Source: Candidatus Gastranaerophilales bacterium | GTDB taxonomy: Bacteria > Cyanobacteriota > Vampirovibrionia > Gastranaerophilales > Gastranaerophilaceae | Length of the DNA: 46,241 bases | Assembly (NCBI GenBank): GCA_944324055.1 | Contig: CALUUV010000005.1 | Location: 1-46,241 of the forward strand | Direction of reading: 5' to 3' | Part shown: piece by piece, positions 16,140 to 25,100 of the stretch | Numbering within the stretch: the stretch's first letter is position 1 | How the letters are laid out: the number at the start of each line of letters is the position of its first letter | The notes under the pieces: model-generated | The model's input: only the letters and a program-made list of their open reading frames with translations | Told to the model about the DNA's origin: nothing | Databases searched by the model: none | Translations under genes and position numbers: made by a program

Positions 16140-16975
16140 TGAAAATCGAATTAGAAGCTGCACAATTCGGTTCAAATAATAAATGCAGTTACGATGATAT
16201 ACAGAATCTTTTAGAATTTGCTAAAGGTAACGGTATATCATCTGTTTGTATCTCAACAAATAATAAAAATGCTGAACAAGTATTAGGACAATGCCGAATT
16301 GACGACCTTGATATCACAACAAATACAATCCGAATAGATAATACTCTTTCAAGAAGCGATAATTTTGACAATTTTAGAGATGAATTCTATAAAACACAAA
16401 AAAGACTAGGCTATATTGAATTATATGGTTTAATGCTAAGTGCTGAAGATTTATTATCTCCACAGGGTTTAGCATTATGGGACTTAGCAACAGATTTTAA
16501 GGAAAAAGAATACGTTTATAATATTGGAGTTAGCGTTGATAATCCACAAGATTTAATCGATGTTATAGATACAGTTGATATTGATATTGTCCAACTTCCT
16601 TTAAACCTTATTAATCACAAGTTTATCGGACTATTGCCGGAATTAAAAAGAAAAGGGATTGAAATACATACCAATTCAACATTTTTACAAGGATTGTTAC
16701 TCCTAAACGAATATCAGATACCGGAATATTTTAGAGAAATAAAGAATATTCTTACCAGAATACCAGAGCCTAAAATGGCCTATGCACTATCGTTTCCTAA
16801 ACTAATAAAAGAGATTGATAAAATTATTATAGGTTGCTACACGTCTCAGGAGTTAGATACAATAATTGAGATGTATAACTATCCAACAGAAAATATTGAT
16901 TACTCTGAATTTAGCGTAGCAAACGAAAAATTTTACACTCCTTCTATTATAAATAAGAAATGTAAATATATGTGA
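16139..16975 (+). CDS. Aldo/keto-reductase-fold protein, probable pseudoenzyme
   Basis: This 278-aa protein follows the plan of an aldo/keto-reductase barrel. It opens like the family's LGTAQFG strand (ELEAAQFGSN, 4-13), then has a helix and the NGISSVCIS strand (31-39). The best match is the C-terminal half: YNIGVSVDNPQDL (127-139), DIVQLPLNLIN (149-159) and the LKRKGIEIHTNSTFLQGLLL region (169-188). Lined up by motif, the catalytic tetrad is lost: Asp is C37, Tyr is N42, Lys is about N62 and His is M99. Coupled upstream to a 169-aa unknown gene. It may have kept the fold for binding or structure rather than catalysis. The fold is fairly sure; the role is unknown. Confidence 0.72.
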   Translation: MKIELEAAQFGSNNKCSYDDIQNLLEFAKGNGISSVCISTNNKNAEQVLGQCRIDDLDITTNTIRIDNTLSRSDNFDNFRDEFYKTQKRLGYIELYGLMLSAEDLLSPQGLALWDLATDFKEKEYVYNIGVSVDNPQDLIDVIDTVDIDIVQLPLNLINHKFIGLLPELKRKGIEIHTNSTFLQGLLLLNEYQIPEYFREIKNILTRIPEPKMAYALSFPKLIKEIDKIIIGCYTSQELDTIIEMYNYPTENIDYSEFSVANEKFYTPSIINKKCKYM

Positions 16976-17003
16976 AAACAGACTTTATATTTAAAATTAA
17001 TTC

Positions 17004-17012
17004 TGGTAAAAT
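17004..17012 (+). promoter_or_regulatory. Extended -10 element for the 228-aa unknown gene
   Basis: TGG directly followed by TAAAAT (17007-17012), the same TGGTAAAAT core as in the ssb promoter. The -35 region (TTTATA, 16984-16989, 17-nt spacer) is weak. Transcription would start about 50 nt before the ATG at 17071. Confidence 0.5.
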
Positions 17013-17070
17013 AAAATATGCAGAGAGTCAACCAATATAATCGTCTCGAAGGAAAAAAGGAGTGTTTAGT

Positions 17071-17757
17071 ATGGTAATGTCTGTAAGCAGTAGCAGGCCT
17101 GCTGTTAGACCTGCAAAGACAGTACGAGAAAATACAATAGAAAAAGGTAAACAAGGTTTAGTAATAGGTGCAGTACTTGGCGCAGCAGAAGGTTTTACTC
17201 GTAAAAGCTGGTTATCAACTAAAGGCGAACCTAGCGATTCATTTGTAAAAAATGTATCAAAAGAAATGCAAAAAGCATTAAAACCAGAAGACAAAAGTGA
17301 AGTAACTAAAGTAAACAAATTCTTTGAAGCATTACTTGATTACAGAACTGAACCTTCTGAATTAAGAGAACGTATAGAAAAAAGTAAAGAATTATCAAAT
17401 GCAGTAATAAAAAAAGAAGGTGAAACAACCCAAACTGCACTAGATAGAATCTTTGCTCAGGATAAACCTTTATTAAAACAAGAGTTAAGAGATTTACAAA
17501 ACCGAACAACAATAGACAAAAAAGTAGATTTACATGCTGCAAAACAATTAGTAAAAACAAATTTCGATGCAAGCGCAAAGAAATTTAAACGCTCAGCAGA
17601 CACATCAAAAGAAATGTTCAGCGTTATAAAAAAATCGATGCAAAATGTACGTCTAAAAAGAACTGGTAGAGATACCATTATTGGTGGTATATTGCTTGGA
17701 ATAACAGGTATGTTAGTAGGCGCTACCCAACATAATTCAAAATCTAAAAAAGCATAA
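17071..17757 (+). CDS. Unknown 228-aa protein with two glycine-rich hydrophobic segments
   Basis: No family is recognised. ATG 17071 is preferred to the in-frame GTG 17062, because AAGGAG (17057-17062) then has 8-nt spacing. A short basic leader is followed by a hydrophobic Gly/Ala stretch (QGLVIGAVLGAAEG, about 26-39), about 155 residues of charged alpha helix, and a second such stretch near the end (TIIGGILLGITGMLVGA, about 203-219) before a basic tail. Small-residue spacing in both resembles glycine-zipper membrane segments, so it may span or insert into a membrane at both ends. A strong hairpin terminator follows. It is convergent with rnpB. Confidence 0.75.
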   Translation: MVMSVSSSRPAVRPAKTVRENTIEKGKQGLVIGAVLGAAEGFTRKSWLSTKGEPSDSFVKNVSKEMQKALKPEDKSEVTKVNKFFEALLDYRTEPSELRERIEKSKELSNAVIKKEGETTQTALDRIFAQDKPLLKQELRDLQNRTTIDKKVDLHAAKQLVKTNFDASAKKFKRSADTSKEMFSVIKKSMQNVRLKRTGRDTIIGGILLGITGMLVGATQHNSKSKKA

Positions 17758-17760
17758 ATA

Positions 17761-17794
17761 AAAAGGTTATTGATTAAGTTCAATAACCTTTTTT
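17761..17794. terminator. Bidirectional intrinsic terminator between the 228-aa gene and rnpB
   Basis: AAAAGGTTATTGA (17761-17773) pairs with TCAATAACCTTTT (17780-17792), a perfect 13-bp stem with a 6-nt loop. It is flanked by a T run on the plus strand and an A run on the other side, so it can end transcripts from both directions. Confidence 0.92.
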
Positions 17795-17800
17795 AATAAA

Positions 17801-18141
17801 GAAAGTAGCTCATAAGCCGTGTTCTGTTTCTCGATAATCATCTGTCTGGTATTATGATTACTCATAATCTCTAGCGATAATTTAGAAGTTGGCGGACAGC
17901 CTTTAAAACCTTCAACTCTATCTTGCATCCTATCTGGGTTTACCTAGCCGATACCTCTCGATATCGCTGGTGATGCTCTTACCTCACCGTTGCACCATCG
18001 CCTGTGAATTACTTCCATCGGCAGTCTAGCATTTCTGTGGCACTATCCACCGGCTCACGCCGTCCGGAGTTTCTCCGGAGATATGTCCTTGGATGCACGG
18101 ACTTTCCTCACTTTTTCAAGCGCGATTATCCGACTACTTTC
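17801..18141 (-). ncRNA. rnpB: RNase P RNA (M1 RNA), bacterial type A
   Basis: RNase P RNA is the catalytic subunit that trims the 5' leader of pre-tRNAs. On the minus strand the conserved P4 5' side GAGGAAAGTCCG and the 3' side ACAGAACACGGCTTATGAGC are present, along with GATAGTGCCACAGAAA and GGTAAACCC, which fits the CCA-binding loop. The ends are set by the P1 helix: GAAAGTAG at the 5' end (18134-18141) pairs with CTACTTTC at the 3' end (17801-17808). A TATAAT ends exactly 6 nt before the first base. The size (about 341 nt) is typical. It lies between rplT and a bidirectional terminator. Confidence 0.95.
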
Positions 18142-18147
18142 AGGATA

Positions 18148-18153
18148 ATTATA
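18148..18153 (-). promoter_or_regulatory. -10 box of rnpB
   Basis: TATAAT on the minus strand, followed by TATCCT and then the predicted first base of RNase P RNA. The exact 6-nt distance agrees with the 5' end derived independently from the P1 helix. The -35 position falls inside the preceding terminator hairpin and is not consensus. Confidence 0.7.
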
Positions 18154-18157
18154 TAAC

Positions 18158-18194
18158 AAAAAAGAGACTTAGGAGAGCCCTAAATCTCTTTTTT
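18158..18194 (-). terminator. Terminator of rpmI-rplT
   Basis: AAAAAAGAGA (18158-18167) and TTAGG (18169-18173) pair with CCTAA (18179-18183) and TCTCTTTTTT (18185-18194), with one internal mismatch and a short loop. On the minus strand it follows the rplT stop by about 17 nt and ends in a T run, just before the rnpB promoter. Confidence 0.85.
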
Positions 18195-18211
18195 ATAAAC
18201 TCGAATAATAA

Positions 18212-18565
18212 CTAAGCAATAGCTTCTTTTGCTTTTTCAACAACTAAAGCAAATGCTTCTTTATCATTAACTGCTAAATCAGCAAGCATTTTTCTATTAA
18301 CTAAGATGTTAGCTTTTTTACAAGCATTAACGAATCTTGAGTAGCTCATACCTTGAGCTCTAACAGCTGCATTGATTCTAACAATCCAAAGACGACGCAT
18401 ATTACGTTTTGTAGCACGTCTATCTCTGTAAGCGTATTTTAAAGCTTTCATAACAGCGATATTAGCAACTTTAAATATTCTGCTTCTAGCGCCTTTGAAA
18501 CCTTTAGCTAATTTTAATATTTTTTTGTGTCTGTTACGACATACATTTCCACGTTTTACTCTCAT
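18212..18565 (-). CDS. rplT: 50S ribosomal protein L20
   Basis: L20 is an early-assembly protein of the large ribosomal subunit that binds 23S rRNA. The 117-aa protein matches the family over its full length: [52 protein letters not shown] and the [13 protein letters not shown] region. It lies 12 nt after rpmI, with an AGGAGTG ribosome site. The usual third partner infC is not next to this pair. Confidence 0.98.
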   Translation of the reverse strand: MRVKRGNVCRNRHKKILKLAKGFKGARSRIFKVANIAVMKALKYAYRDRRATKRNMRRLWIVRINAAVRAQGMSYSRFVNACKKANILVNRKMLADLAVNDKEAFALVVEKAKEAIA

Positions 18566-18577
18566 TGTTCAACACTC

Positions 18578-18787
18578 CTATCTTGAATACTTCTTGTAAG
18601 GTAACTCATAAGATACCAATTTTACTTGGCTATCAGCAATCGCGATATCTCCGAAAATTTTACGTTTTCTAGAGCCGGATTTGTGTTGAAGCAAGTGTCC
18701 GATACCTGCATGTCTTCTTTGAATTTTGCCTGATGCTGTTACTTTGTAACGTTTAGCAGCAGATTTGTGAGTTTTCATCTTTGGCAT
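18578..18787 (-). CDS. rpmI: 50S ribosomal protein L35
   Basis: L35 is a small basic protein of the large subunit. The start at 18787 gives MPKMKTHKSAAKRYKVTASGK, the usual N-terminus, with GGAGAAAT just upstream. A longer in-frame extension to 18829 is not needed. The 69-aa product carries the conserved RRHAGIGHLLQHKS segment. It is followed by rplT. Confidence 0.97.
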   Translation of the reverse strand: MPKMKTHKSAAKRYKVTASGKIQRRHAGIGHLLQHKSGSRKRKIFGDIAIADSQVKLVSYELPYKKYSR

Positions 18788-18853
18788 TTCTATTTCTCCT
18801 TTTTTATTCATACCGGATAGGCATACCAACGCACTATATCTCGGTTAATTTCT

Positions 18854-18881
18854 ATTGTACGGGCTAAATATATAAATGCAA
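18854..18881 (-). promoter_or_regulatory. Promoter of rpmI-rplT
   Basis: On the minus strand TTGCAT (18876-18881) and TACAAT (18854-18859) are spaced by 16 nt. The leader to the rpmI start would be only about 60 nt. In many bacteria infC stands at the head of this operon; here rpmI is first and has its own promoter. Confidence 0.72.
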
Positions 18882-18924
18882 GGGGGATAAATGTATGGGC
18901 TAGTAAATAATTGTTAAAAATATA

Positions 18925-18951
18925 TTGTGAATATTTTTTTTATGATAAAAT
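18925..18951 (+). promoter_or_regulatory. Extended -10 promoter of gatC
   Basis: TGA plus TAAAAT (18943-18951) forms an extended -10 box. TTGTGA (18925-18930) stands 15 nt upstream of the hexamer, shorter than ideal but tolerable with an extended -10. The start codon is 25 nt downstream, with a TGGAG ribosome site. Confidence 0.55.
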
Positions 18952-18976
18952 ATCCTTATATTAAATGGAGTAAGAA

Positions 18977-19258
18977 ATGATTACAATAAAAGATGTAGAA
19001 CACGTTGCAAAATTAGCAAGATTAGAGCTAACAGAAGAAGAGAAACAAAAATTTACTACTCAATTGGGTGATGTTTTAAAATATGTTGATCAAATGAATG
19101 AAGTTGATACAACAGGGGTTGAACCAATGGCTCACGCAATTGACTTTGTGAACGTTATGAGAGATGACGTTGTTAAATATGAACAAACCAAAGAAGAACT
19201 TATGAAAAATGCTCCGAGTGAAGAAAACGGATTTTTCAAAGTTCCAAAAATAAATTAA
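18977..19258 (+). CDS. gatC: Asp-tRNA(Asn)/Glu-tRNA(Gln) amidotransferase subunit C
   Basis: GatC is the small belt-like subunit that stabilises the GatAB amidotransferase, which converts mischarged Glu-tRNA(Gln) or Asp-tRNA(Asn) to the right amide. The 93-aa protein has the family N-terminus (ITIKDVEHVAKLARLELTEEE), the central LKYVDQMNEVDTTGVEPM stretch and the NAPSEENGFFKVPKI end. It is transcribed alone, with its own promoter and terminator; gatA and gatB are not in the window. Confidence 0.96.
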   Translation: MITIKDVEHVAKLARLELTEEEKQKFTTQLGDVLKYVDQMNEVDTTGVEPMAHAIDFVNVMRDDVVKYEQTKEELMKNAPSEENGFFKVPKIN

Positions 19259-19268
19259 GAGAGATAAC

Positions 19269-19292
19269 GAGGGACTTGTTCCCTCTTTTTTT
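19269..19292 (+). terminator. Terminator of gatC
   Basis: GAGGGA (19269-19274) pairs with TCCCTC (19280-19285) around a 5-nt loop and is followed by seven T. It sits 10 nt after the gatC stop. Confidence 0.92.
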
Positions 19293-19356
19293 ATGCTATA
19301 TGTGCAGTAGTTGGATAATTATTACAAAATAACATTTATTTAAAGGGGAGTATGTT

Positions 19357-20958
19357 ATGACAAAATTTATATTTATTACAGGTGGTGTAGTAAGTTCATT
19401 AGGGAAAGGTATTATTGGTGCATCTTTAGGACGTTTATTACGTTCAAAAGGATTCAGTGTAGCTATTCAAAAATTCGACCCTTATATAAATGTTGACCCT
19501 GGAACAATGAGCCCATTCCAACACGGAGAAGTTTTTGTTACTGATGATGGTGCAGAAACCGACCTTGACTTGGGACACTATGAAAGATTTATTGATGCTA
19601 ATTTCAGCCAAATCAGTAACGTTACATCTGGTAGTGTTTATCAAACAGTTATTAATAAAGAACGTAGAGGCGATTATTTAGGCGCAACTGTTCAAACTAT
19701 TCCCCATATTACTAACGAAATTAAATCAAGAATTATAAAAGCACAAAAACATTTTAATACTGATTTCCAAATTATTGAAATCGGCGGAACAATTGGTGAC
19801 ATTGAGAGTTTGCCATTCATTGAATCAATTAGACAATTCAAAACAGAAGTTGGCGTTGGAAACGCTATAAATGTACACTGTACATTGTTACCATATTTAC
19901 CAACTTCAGGCGAATTAAAAACAAAACCATCTCAACACAGTGTAAATGTTTTAAGAAGTTATGGTTTACAACCGGAAATTTTAGTTTGTAGAACATCAAA
20001 ACCAATTCCAAAAACAGAAAAAGAAAAATTAGCTTTATTCTGTTCAGTTCCAAAAGATGCGGTAATTGAATGTCGTGATATGAAATCAATTTATGAAGTT
20101 CCACTAGTTTTAGAACAACAAAACTTCGCAGAAGTTGTTCTTAAACTACTTCAAACACCTGATAAAAAAGCAAATTTAAAAGAATGGGAACAACTTGTTG
20201 AAAGAATTAAAAACCCTAAAAAGACAATTAAAATAGCTATTGCAGGCAAATATACAAAACTATCTGACGCTTATATCTCAGTTGTTGAATCATTAAAACA
20301 CGCAGGCTACAAAAACGAAGCAAAAGTTGAAATTAAATGGATTAATTCAGAAGAATGCAACGATTACAACGAATGCAAAAAAATGCTTGCAGATGTACAA
20401 GGTTTAGTTGTTCCTGGCGGATTTGGAGTAAGAGGTATTGAAGGAAAACTTAATGCTATCAGATATGCCAGAGAAAACAATCTTCCATTCTTAGGAATAT
20501 GTCTTGGTATGCAATGTACAGTAATCGAATACGCAAGAAATGTTGTTGGATTGAAAGATGCTAATTCAAAAGAATTTGATGAAGGTGCAACTTACCCTGT
20601 AATTGACTTAATGACAGAACAAAAGAACGTTAAAGGTTACGGTGGTACAATGAGACTTGGTGCTTACGACTGTATAGTTAAAAAAGGTTCAAAAGCTGAA
20701 AAAGCTTATGGAGCAACTAAAATATCTGAACGTCATAGACACAGATACGAAGTTAATAATGAATTTATTGACAAAATCGCAGATGCAGGTTTGGTATTCT
20801 CAGGCATGTCACCTGATGGAATGTTAGCAGAAATGGTTGAATTACCACAAAACGACTGGTTTGTAGCGGCACAATTCCACCCAGAATTCAAATCAAGACC
20901 AAATAGACCACACCCATTATTTGTTGGTTTAATTGATGCAGCTTGCGAAAGAGTTTAG
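19357..20958 (+). CDS. pyrG: CTP synthase
   Basis: PyrG makes CTP from UTP using ATP and glutamine. The 533-aa protein has the synthase domain (about 1-270), opening with [16 protein letters not shown], and a C-terminal class I glutaminase domain with nucleophile C382 (GICLGMQC) and the H508/E510 pair (HPEFKSRP). The length is typical. AAAGGGGAG precedes the ATG. It is followed 10 nt later by ilvC, so pyrimidine and branched-chain amino-acid synthesis genes share a transcript here. Confidence 0.98.
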   Translation: MTKFIFITGGVVSSLGKGIIGASLGRLLRSKGFSVAIQKFDPYINVDPGTMSPFQHGEVFVTDDGAETDLDLGHYERFIDANFSQISNVTSGSVYQTVINKERRGDYLGATVQTIPHITNEIKSRIIKAQKHFNTDFQIIEIGGTIGDIESLPFIESIRQFKTEVGVGNAINVHCTLLPYLPTSGELKTKPSQHSVNVLRSYGLQPEILVCRTSKPIPKTEKEKLALFCSVPKDAVIECRDMKSIYEVPLVLEQQNFAEVVLKLLQTPDKKANLKEWEQLVERIKNPKKTIKIAIAGKYTKLSDAYISVVESLKHAGYKNEAKVEIKWINSEECNDYNECKKMLADVQGLVVPGGFGVRGIEGKLNAIRYARENNLPFLGICLGMQCTVIEYARNVVGLKDANSKEFDEGATYPVIDLMTEQKNVKGYGGTMRLGAYDCIVKKGSKAEKAYGATKISERHRHRYEVNNEFIDKIADAGLVFSGMSPDGMLAEMVELPQNDWFVAAQFHPEFKSRPNRPHPLFVGLIDAACERV

Positions 20959-20968
20959 GAGATATCTT

Positions 20969-21991
20969 ATGAGTGACTTAAAAATTTATTTAGATAAAGA
21001 TATTGATACAAATTTAATAAAAACAAAAAAAATAGCAGTAATTGGCTTTGGTTCTCAAGGATACGGTCAATCAATGAATTTAAGAGATTCAGGTTGTGAT
21101 GTTATCCTAGGGCTAAGACAAGGAGGGGTTTCTGATACAAAAGCTAAAGATTACGGTTTAACAACAATGCCAATTGCAGATGCTGTTAAACAAGCCGATG
21201 TAATTCAAGTTTTAATTCCTGATGAAATCCAAGCTGAAGTTTACGAAAAAGAAATTAAGCCTAACTTAAGAGCAGGGCAATATTTAATGTTTGCTCACGG
21301 GTTTAATATTCACTTTAATAAAATTGTTCCACCAAGTGATATAAACGTAATAATGGTAGCACCAAAAGCTCCTGGACACACAGTAAGAAGTGAATATGTT
21401 CAAGGTAAAGGGACTCCATCATTAATTGCTATTTACCAAGATGTAACAGGTGATTCAAAAGAAGTTGCCCTATCTTATGCAGCAGCAATAGGCGCTGGTC
21501 GTGCAGGAATTATTGAAACAACATTTAGAGAAGAAACTGAAACAGATTTATTCGGAGAACAAGTTGTTTTATGCGGTGGTTGTACAGCACTTATCAAGGC
21601 TGCATTTGAAACATTAGTAGATGCAGGATATTCACCTTATATGGCATATTTTGAAGTTTGCCACGAATTAAAATTAATCGTTGACCTAATCAATGAGGGC
21701 GGAATTGATGCAATGCACTATTCAATCTCTAATAATGCAGAATATGGAGATTTAACAAGAGGTCCAAGACTTATTAAAGCAGAAGTTAAAGATGAAATGA
21801 AAAAAATCTTGAAAGATATTCAAGATGGAACTTATGCAAATGAATTTATGGATGAAATCAAATCAGGGGCAAAAAACTTCCAAAAACTAAGAGATGCAAA
21901 TAATAATCACCTAATAGAAAAAGTAGGTGCAGAAATAAGAAACTCTTTTAGCTGGGGTAAAGAAAAAATCCTTGATAAATCAAAAAACTAA
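20969..21991 (+). CDS. ilvC: Ketol-acid reductoisomerase
   Basis: IlvC isomerises and reduces acetolactate and acetohydroxybutyrate in valine, isoleucine and leucine synthesis. The start at 20969 ([13 protein letters not shown]) is chosen because AGGAGA lies just before it; an upstream in-frame start would overlap pyrG. In 340 aa the NADPH-binding [10 protein letters not shown] (26-35) is clear. The knotted C-terminal domain contains [12 protein letters not shown] and [18 protein letters not shown]. Size and layout fit the short class I enzyme. No other ilv or leu gene is in view. A hairpin terminator follows. Confidence 0.97.
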   Translation: MSDLKIYLDKDIDTNLIKTKKIAVIGFGSQGYGQSMNLRDSGCDVILGLRQGGVSDTKAKDYGLTTMPIADAVKQADVIQVLIPDEIQAEVYEKEIKPNLRAGQYLMFAHGFNIHFNKIVPPSDINVIMVAPKAPGHTVRSEYVQGKGTPSLIAIYQDVTGDSKEVALSYAAAIGAGRAGIIETTFREETETDLFGEQVVLCGGCTALIKAAFETLVDAGYSPYMAYFEVCHELKLIVDLINEGGIDAMHYSISNNAEYGDLTRGPRLIKAEVKDEMKKILKDIQDGTYANEFMDEIKSGAKNFQKLRDANNNHLIEKVGAEIRNSFSWGKEKILDKSKN

Positions 21992-22012
21992 AACATATTA
22001 AAATAAAAAAAC

Positions 22013-22051
22013 ATTAACAAAGGCTCTATTAAACATAGGGCCTTTGTTAAT
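22013..22051 (+). terminator. Hairpin terminator after pyrG-ilvC
   Basis: ATTAACAAAGGC (22013-22024) pairs perfectly with GCCTTTGTTAAT (22040-22051), and the loop can pair further (CTAT with ATAG). The downstream T run is short, so termination may be partial. Confidence 0.75.
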
Positions 22052-22143
22052 TTATGTAAAGATGTAAGTTATATTACTAAAGATTTTAATAAAACATCCG
22101 TTTACACAAAATAATTAGGAATAAGTGTATATGAGGTGTAGTA

Positions 22144-25100
22144 ATGGCAGAACAATCATTTAAATTAAAAAATTCTCAAACAGGAAATTATTGGCAAATT
22201 AAAAATGGTAAAAGAGTTTATTTCAATAAAGACGGAAAACAAATAGATGAAGCTATTTTCTTAAAATCAGAAAATGCCAAAATTAATAAAGACGGCAAGA
22301 TTCAATCAAACAAGATTTATATAAAAGGTTCAACATCAGGTAGATATTACACAATCGAAAATGGTGTTAGACATTACTACGCTGCTAATGGTGTTGAAAT
22401 AAAAGAATCATACTTCTTTGAAAAAGAAGGTATTAAAAAGAATGCAAAAAATCAACTTGTAAAAGTAACAACAAATAATAATATTCAAAAGAAATCAGCA
22501 CAAAATATTGCTAAAAACTTAAAAAAAGCAACAGATGGCAGGAACGATAATGATGCAATAAAAGCAGAAATGGCAAAAGTTGATAATGCTGAAGAGTTAC
22601 AAGAATTAGAAAAACAATTGGCAGCGGCTGGATATAAAGCAGATGACATGTATTCATCTGTTGAAAAATTCTTATATAAAGAACTTTCTGATAGCAGTAC
22701 ATTTGATAATTCATTTGACTATTTGGAAGAATTAGTTCAAAAATGGATTCAAAATGGAACATTAAAAGGAGACGCTGCAATAAAAGCTCAAGCAAGACTT
22801 GCTGCTAGAATTATAAGAGATGGCGGCGACGGAATGGGTACAGATTGTGATGAAATAAAACGAGGAATCCATTTAATAAAAAATCCAAAAACAACAGGTA
22901 ATATAGCTCAAGACGAAGCTAATGCAAAAAAAGTTTATCAAGAAGTTGAAAAAATAATAAAAAATGCCCACGGTGAAACTTTAGAACAATATTTAGATGA
23001 CGAAATGTGGGACGGAGAAGTAAAATACCTAAGAGGAATAATGGCACAGAATAGTGCTGTACAAGGTCAAACAAAACAACAAGCTATTACTGATTTAGTT
23101 ATAGAAGCTGTTAACGGTGCAGGAACAGACGTTGATGCATTAAAAGAAGCATTAAAAGGTATCAAATCCCCAGAGGATAGAAAAGCAGTAAATAATATGC
23201 TACAAAAATACTGCAAAGAAAAAGGTATTAATGCTCAAATAAAAGGACAACATGCATTACAAGCAATAATGTATGATGAATTAGACGGATTTGCAGGCAT
23301 CGGAACAAACCATGAAGAAATCCGTAAATTTAATGAAATGCTAATTTCTCAAGGAGCATATACAAAAGATGAAGCAAATACCATAAGAGCAGAACAAGCA
23401 GCATTACAAATCCTTGAAGGAGACATTGACAACATAAAAGATGCAGTAAAAAACATTAAAGATAAAGACGTTTTAAAAGCAGTAAACACACTTTTAACAA
23501 CAAAAGGCTATCAAAACCTTGATGACTTCCTAGCTAAAAAAGGAAAAACTCAAGAAGAAAAAGATATCACTAACGGTATTTTAGCAAGCAAAAAGCTTTT
23601 ATCCGATGAAAAAGCTGCAGAAGTAGCGACAAGATTATTACAAAACAAAGATTACGATACAAGAGCAATCGGTGTACAAGCAATCCGTTCAACAAAAGTA
23701 GCACAAGAAGTTGATAAACAATTAAAAGCTAATGGTAGCTCATTAGCAAAAGTAATGAAACAATTCAACGAAGAAAAAGAAGAATACAAAACAAAAGCTG
23801 CAATTTGGGATGGTTTAGCTTATGTAATTGGTGAAGCAGAATATATCTCAGACCAATACAGAGAAAATACTGATATGTCAGATACATTATATTTAGCATC
23901 AGAAAAAACTCAAGAAATCCCAGAAGACAAAAAAGCTGCATACAATATTGCAATTAATAAAATGGAAGCAGACTTAAATAGTCTTAAAGAACAATACCAA
24001 GATGCATTAGACAATCAAGGTATTGTATCAGGAGCAGTAAACTATTTAGAATCAAGATTCAATATTGGAACAACAAGAGATGATATTGAAGCAAGAATCG
24101 AACACGATGAAGAAACAGTAAGACTATTAAAACTTGCAGCAGAAGGCAAATTAACAAAACTTGTTGATGGAAAAGAAGTTCCAGTAAGTTTTGAAGAAAT
24201 ATTCAAAGAAAGACAATCTGAATTTGTTACTGCAAACGCAGCATCAATTTCAGGAGCAAAAAATGCAATTAATGGCAAAGAAACAACTGAATTTAACGCA
24301 GATAAAGTTAAAAATGTAGCTGATCAAGGTAATAAAATTGCAGCTATGAACATAGCAAAAGATTATATTGCTGACAGTTGGAACGAACTTAATAACGGTA
24401 TTAAAACAAAAGATAACAACGATTTAAGTGCTGGTATAATGAGCACACTTGATAAACTATCTAAAATGACAGGTAAAGAATGCAACCTTAATAATTTTGG
24501 ATTAAAGTATGAAAACGGTAATATAGTTGACGCTTCAGGTAACGCAGCTAGTACTGAACAATTATTAAACATCGCTAATCAATTAAAAACAAGCTTATCT
24601 GAAGTATCTAAAGCCTTATTCAACAAAGATATACCTACAAATACAAATGATATTTCAGAATTTTTAGAAGATGGTTATGAAGACCAATTAGAAGCATTTA
24701 AAGAAGAATATAGAGCCGCATTTGGTCAAACTGCTACTGATGAAATGATAGAAAACTATTTAACAACAGTTAATACAGGTACAATGGTTGTTAATATTGG
24801 TGTAGCAATAGGAGCAACAATATTAACCGCAGGATATGGTTCATTAGCAATATTTGCAGCAGTTGGTGGTACATCTGCAGCATTAAATACACTAGAACAT
24901 TCAACAGATGCAAACGGTTTAACCAATACTGAGTTAACAACAGATTTAGAACAAGCAGCTTGGGACGGCGCATTAGGTGCTATTGGCGTTAAAGTTGGTC
25001 AATATGCAGAATCATTTGCAACAAGCGCTAAAGTATTAGGCAACCGCACAAAATGGGTAAGCAAAGTAACAGGCTTAAGCGAAAAAAATGCAGAAAAAGT

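Noticed and set aside
18788..18976. L20-type autoregulatory leader or another small gene upstream of rpmI
   Set aside because: The predicted leader is only about 60 nt and shows no pseudoknot-like pairing; the rest is the divergent promoter region.
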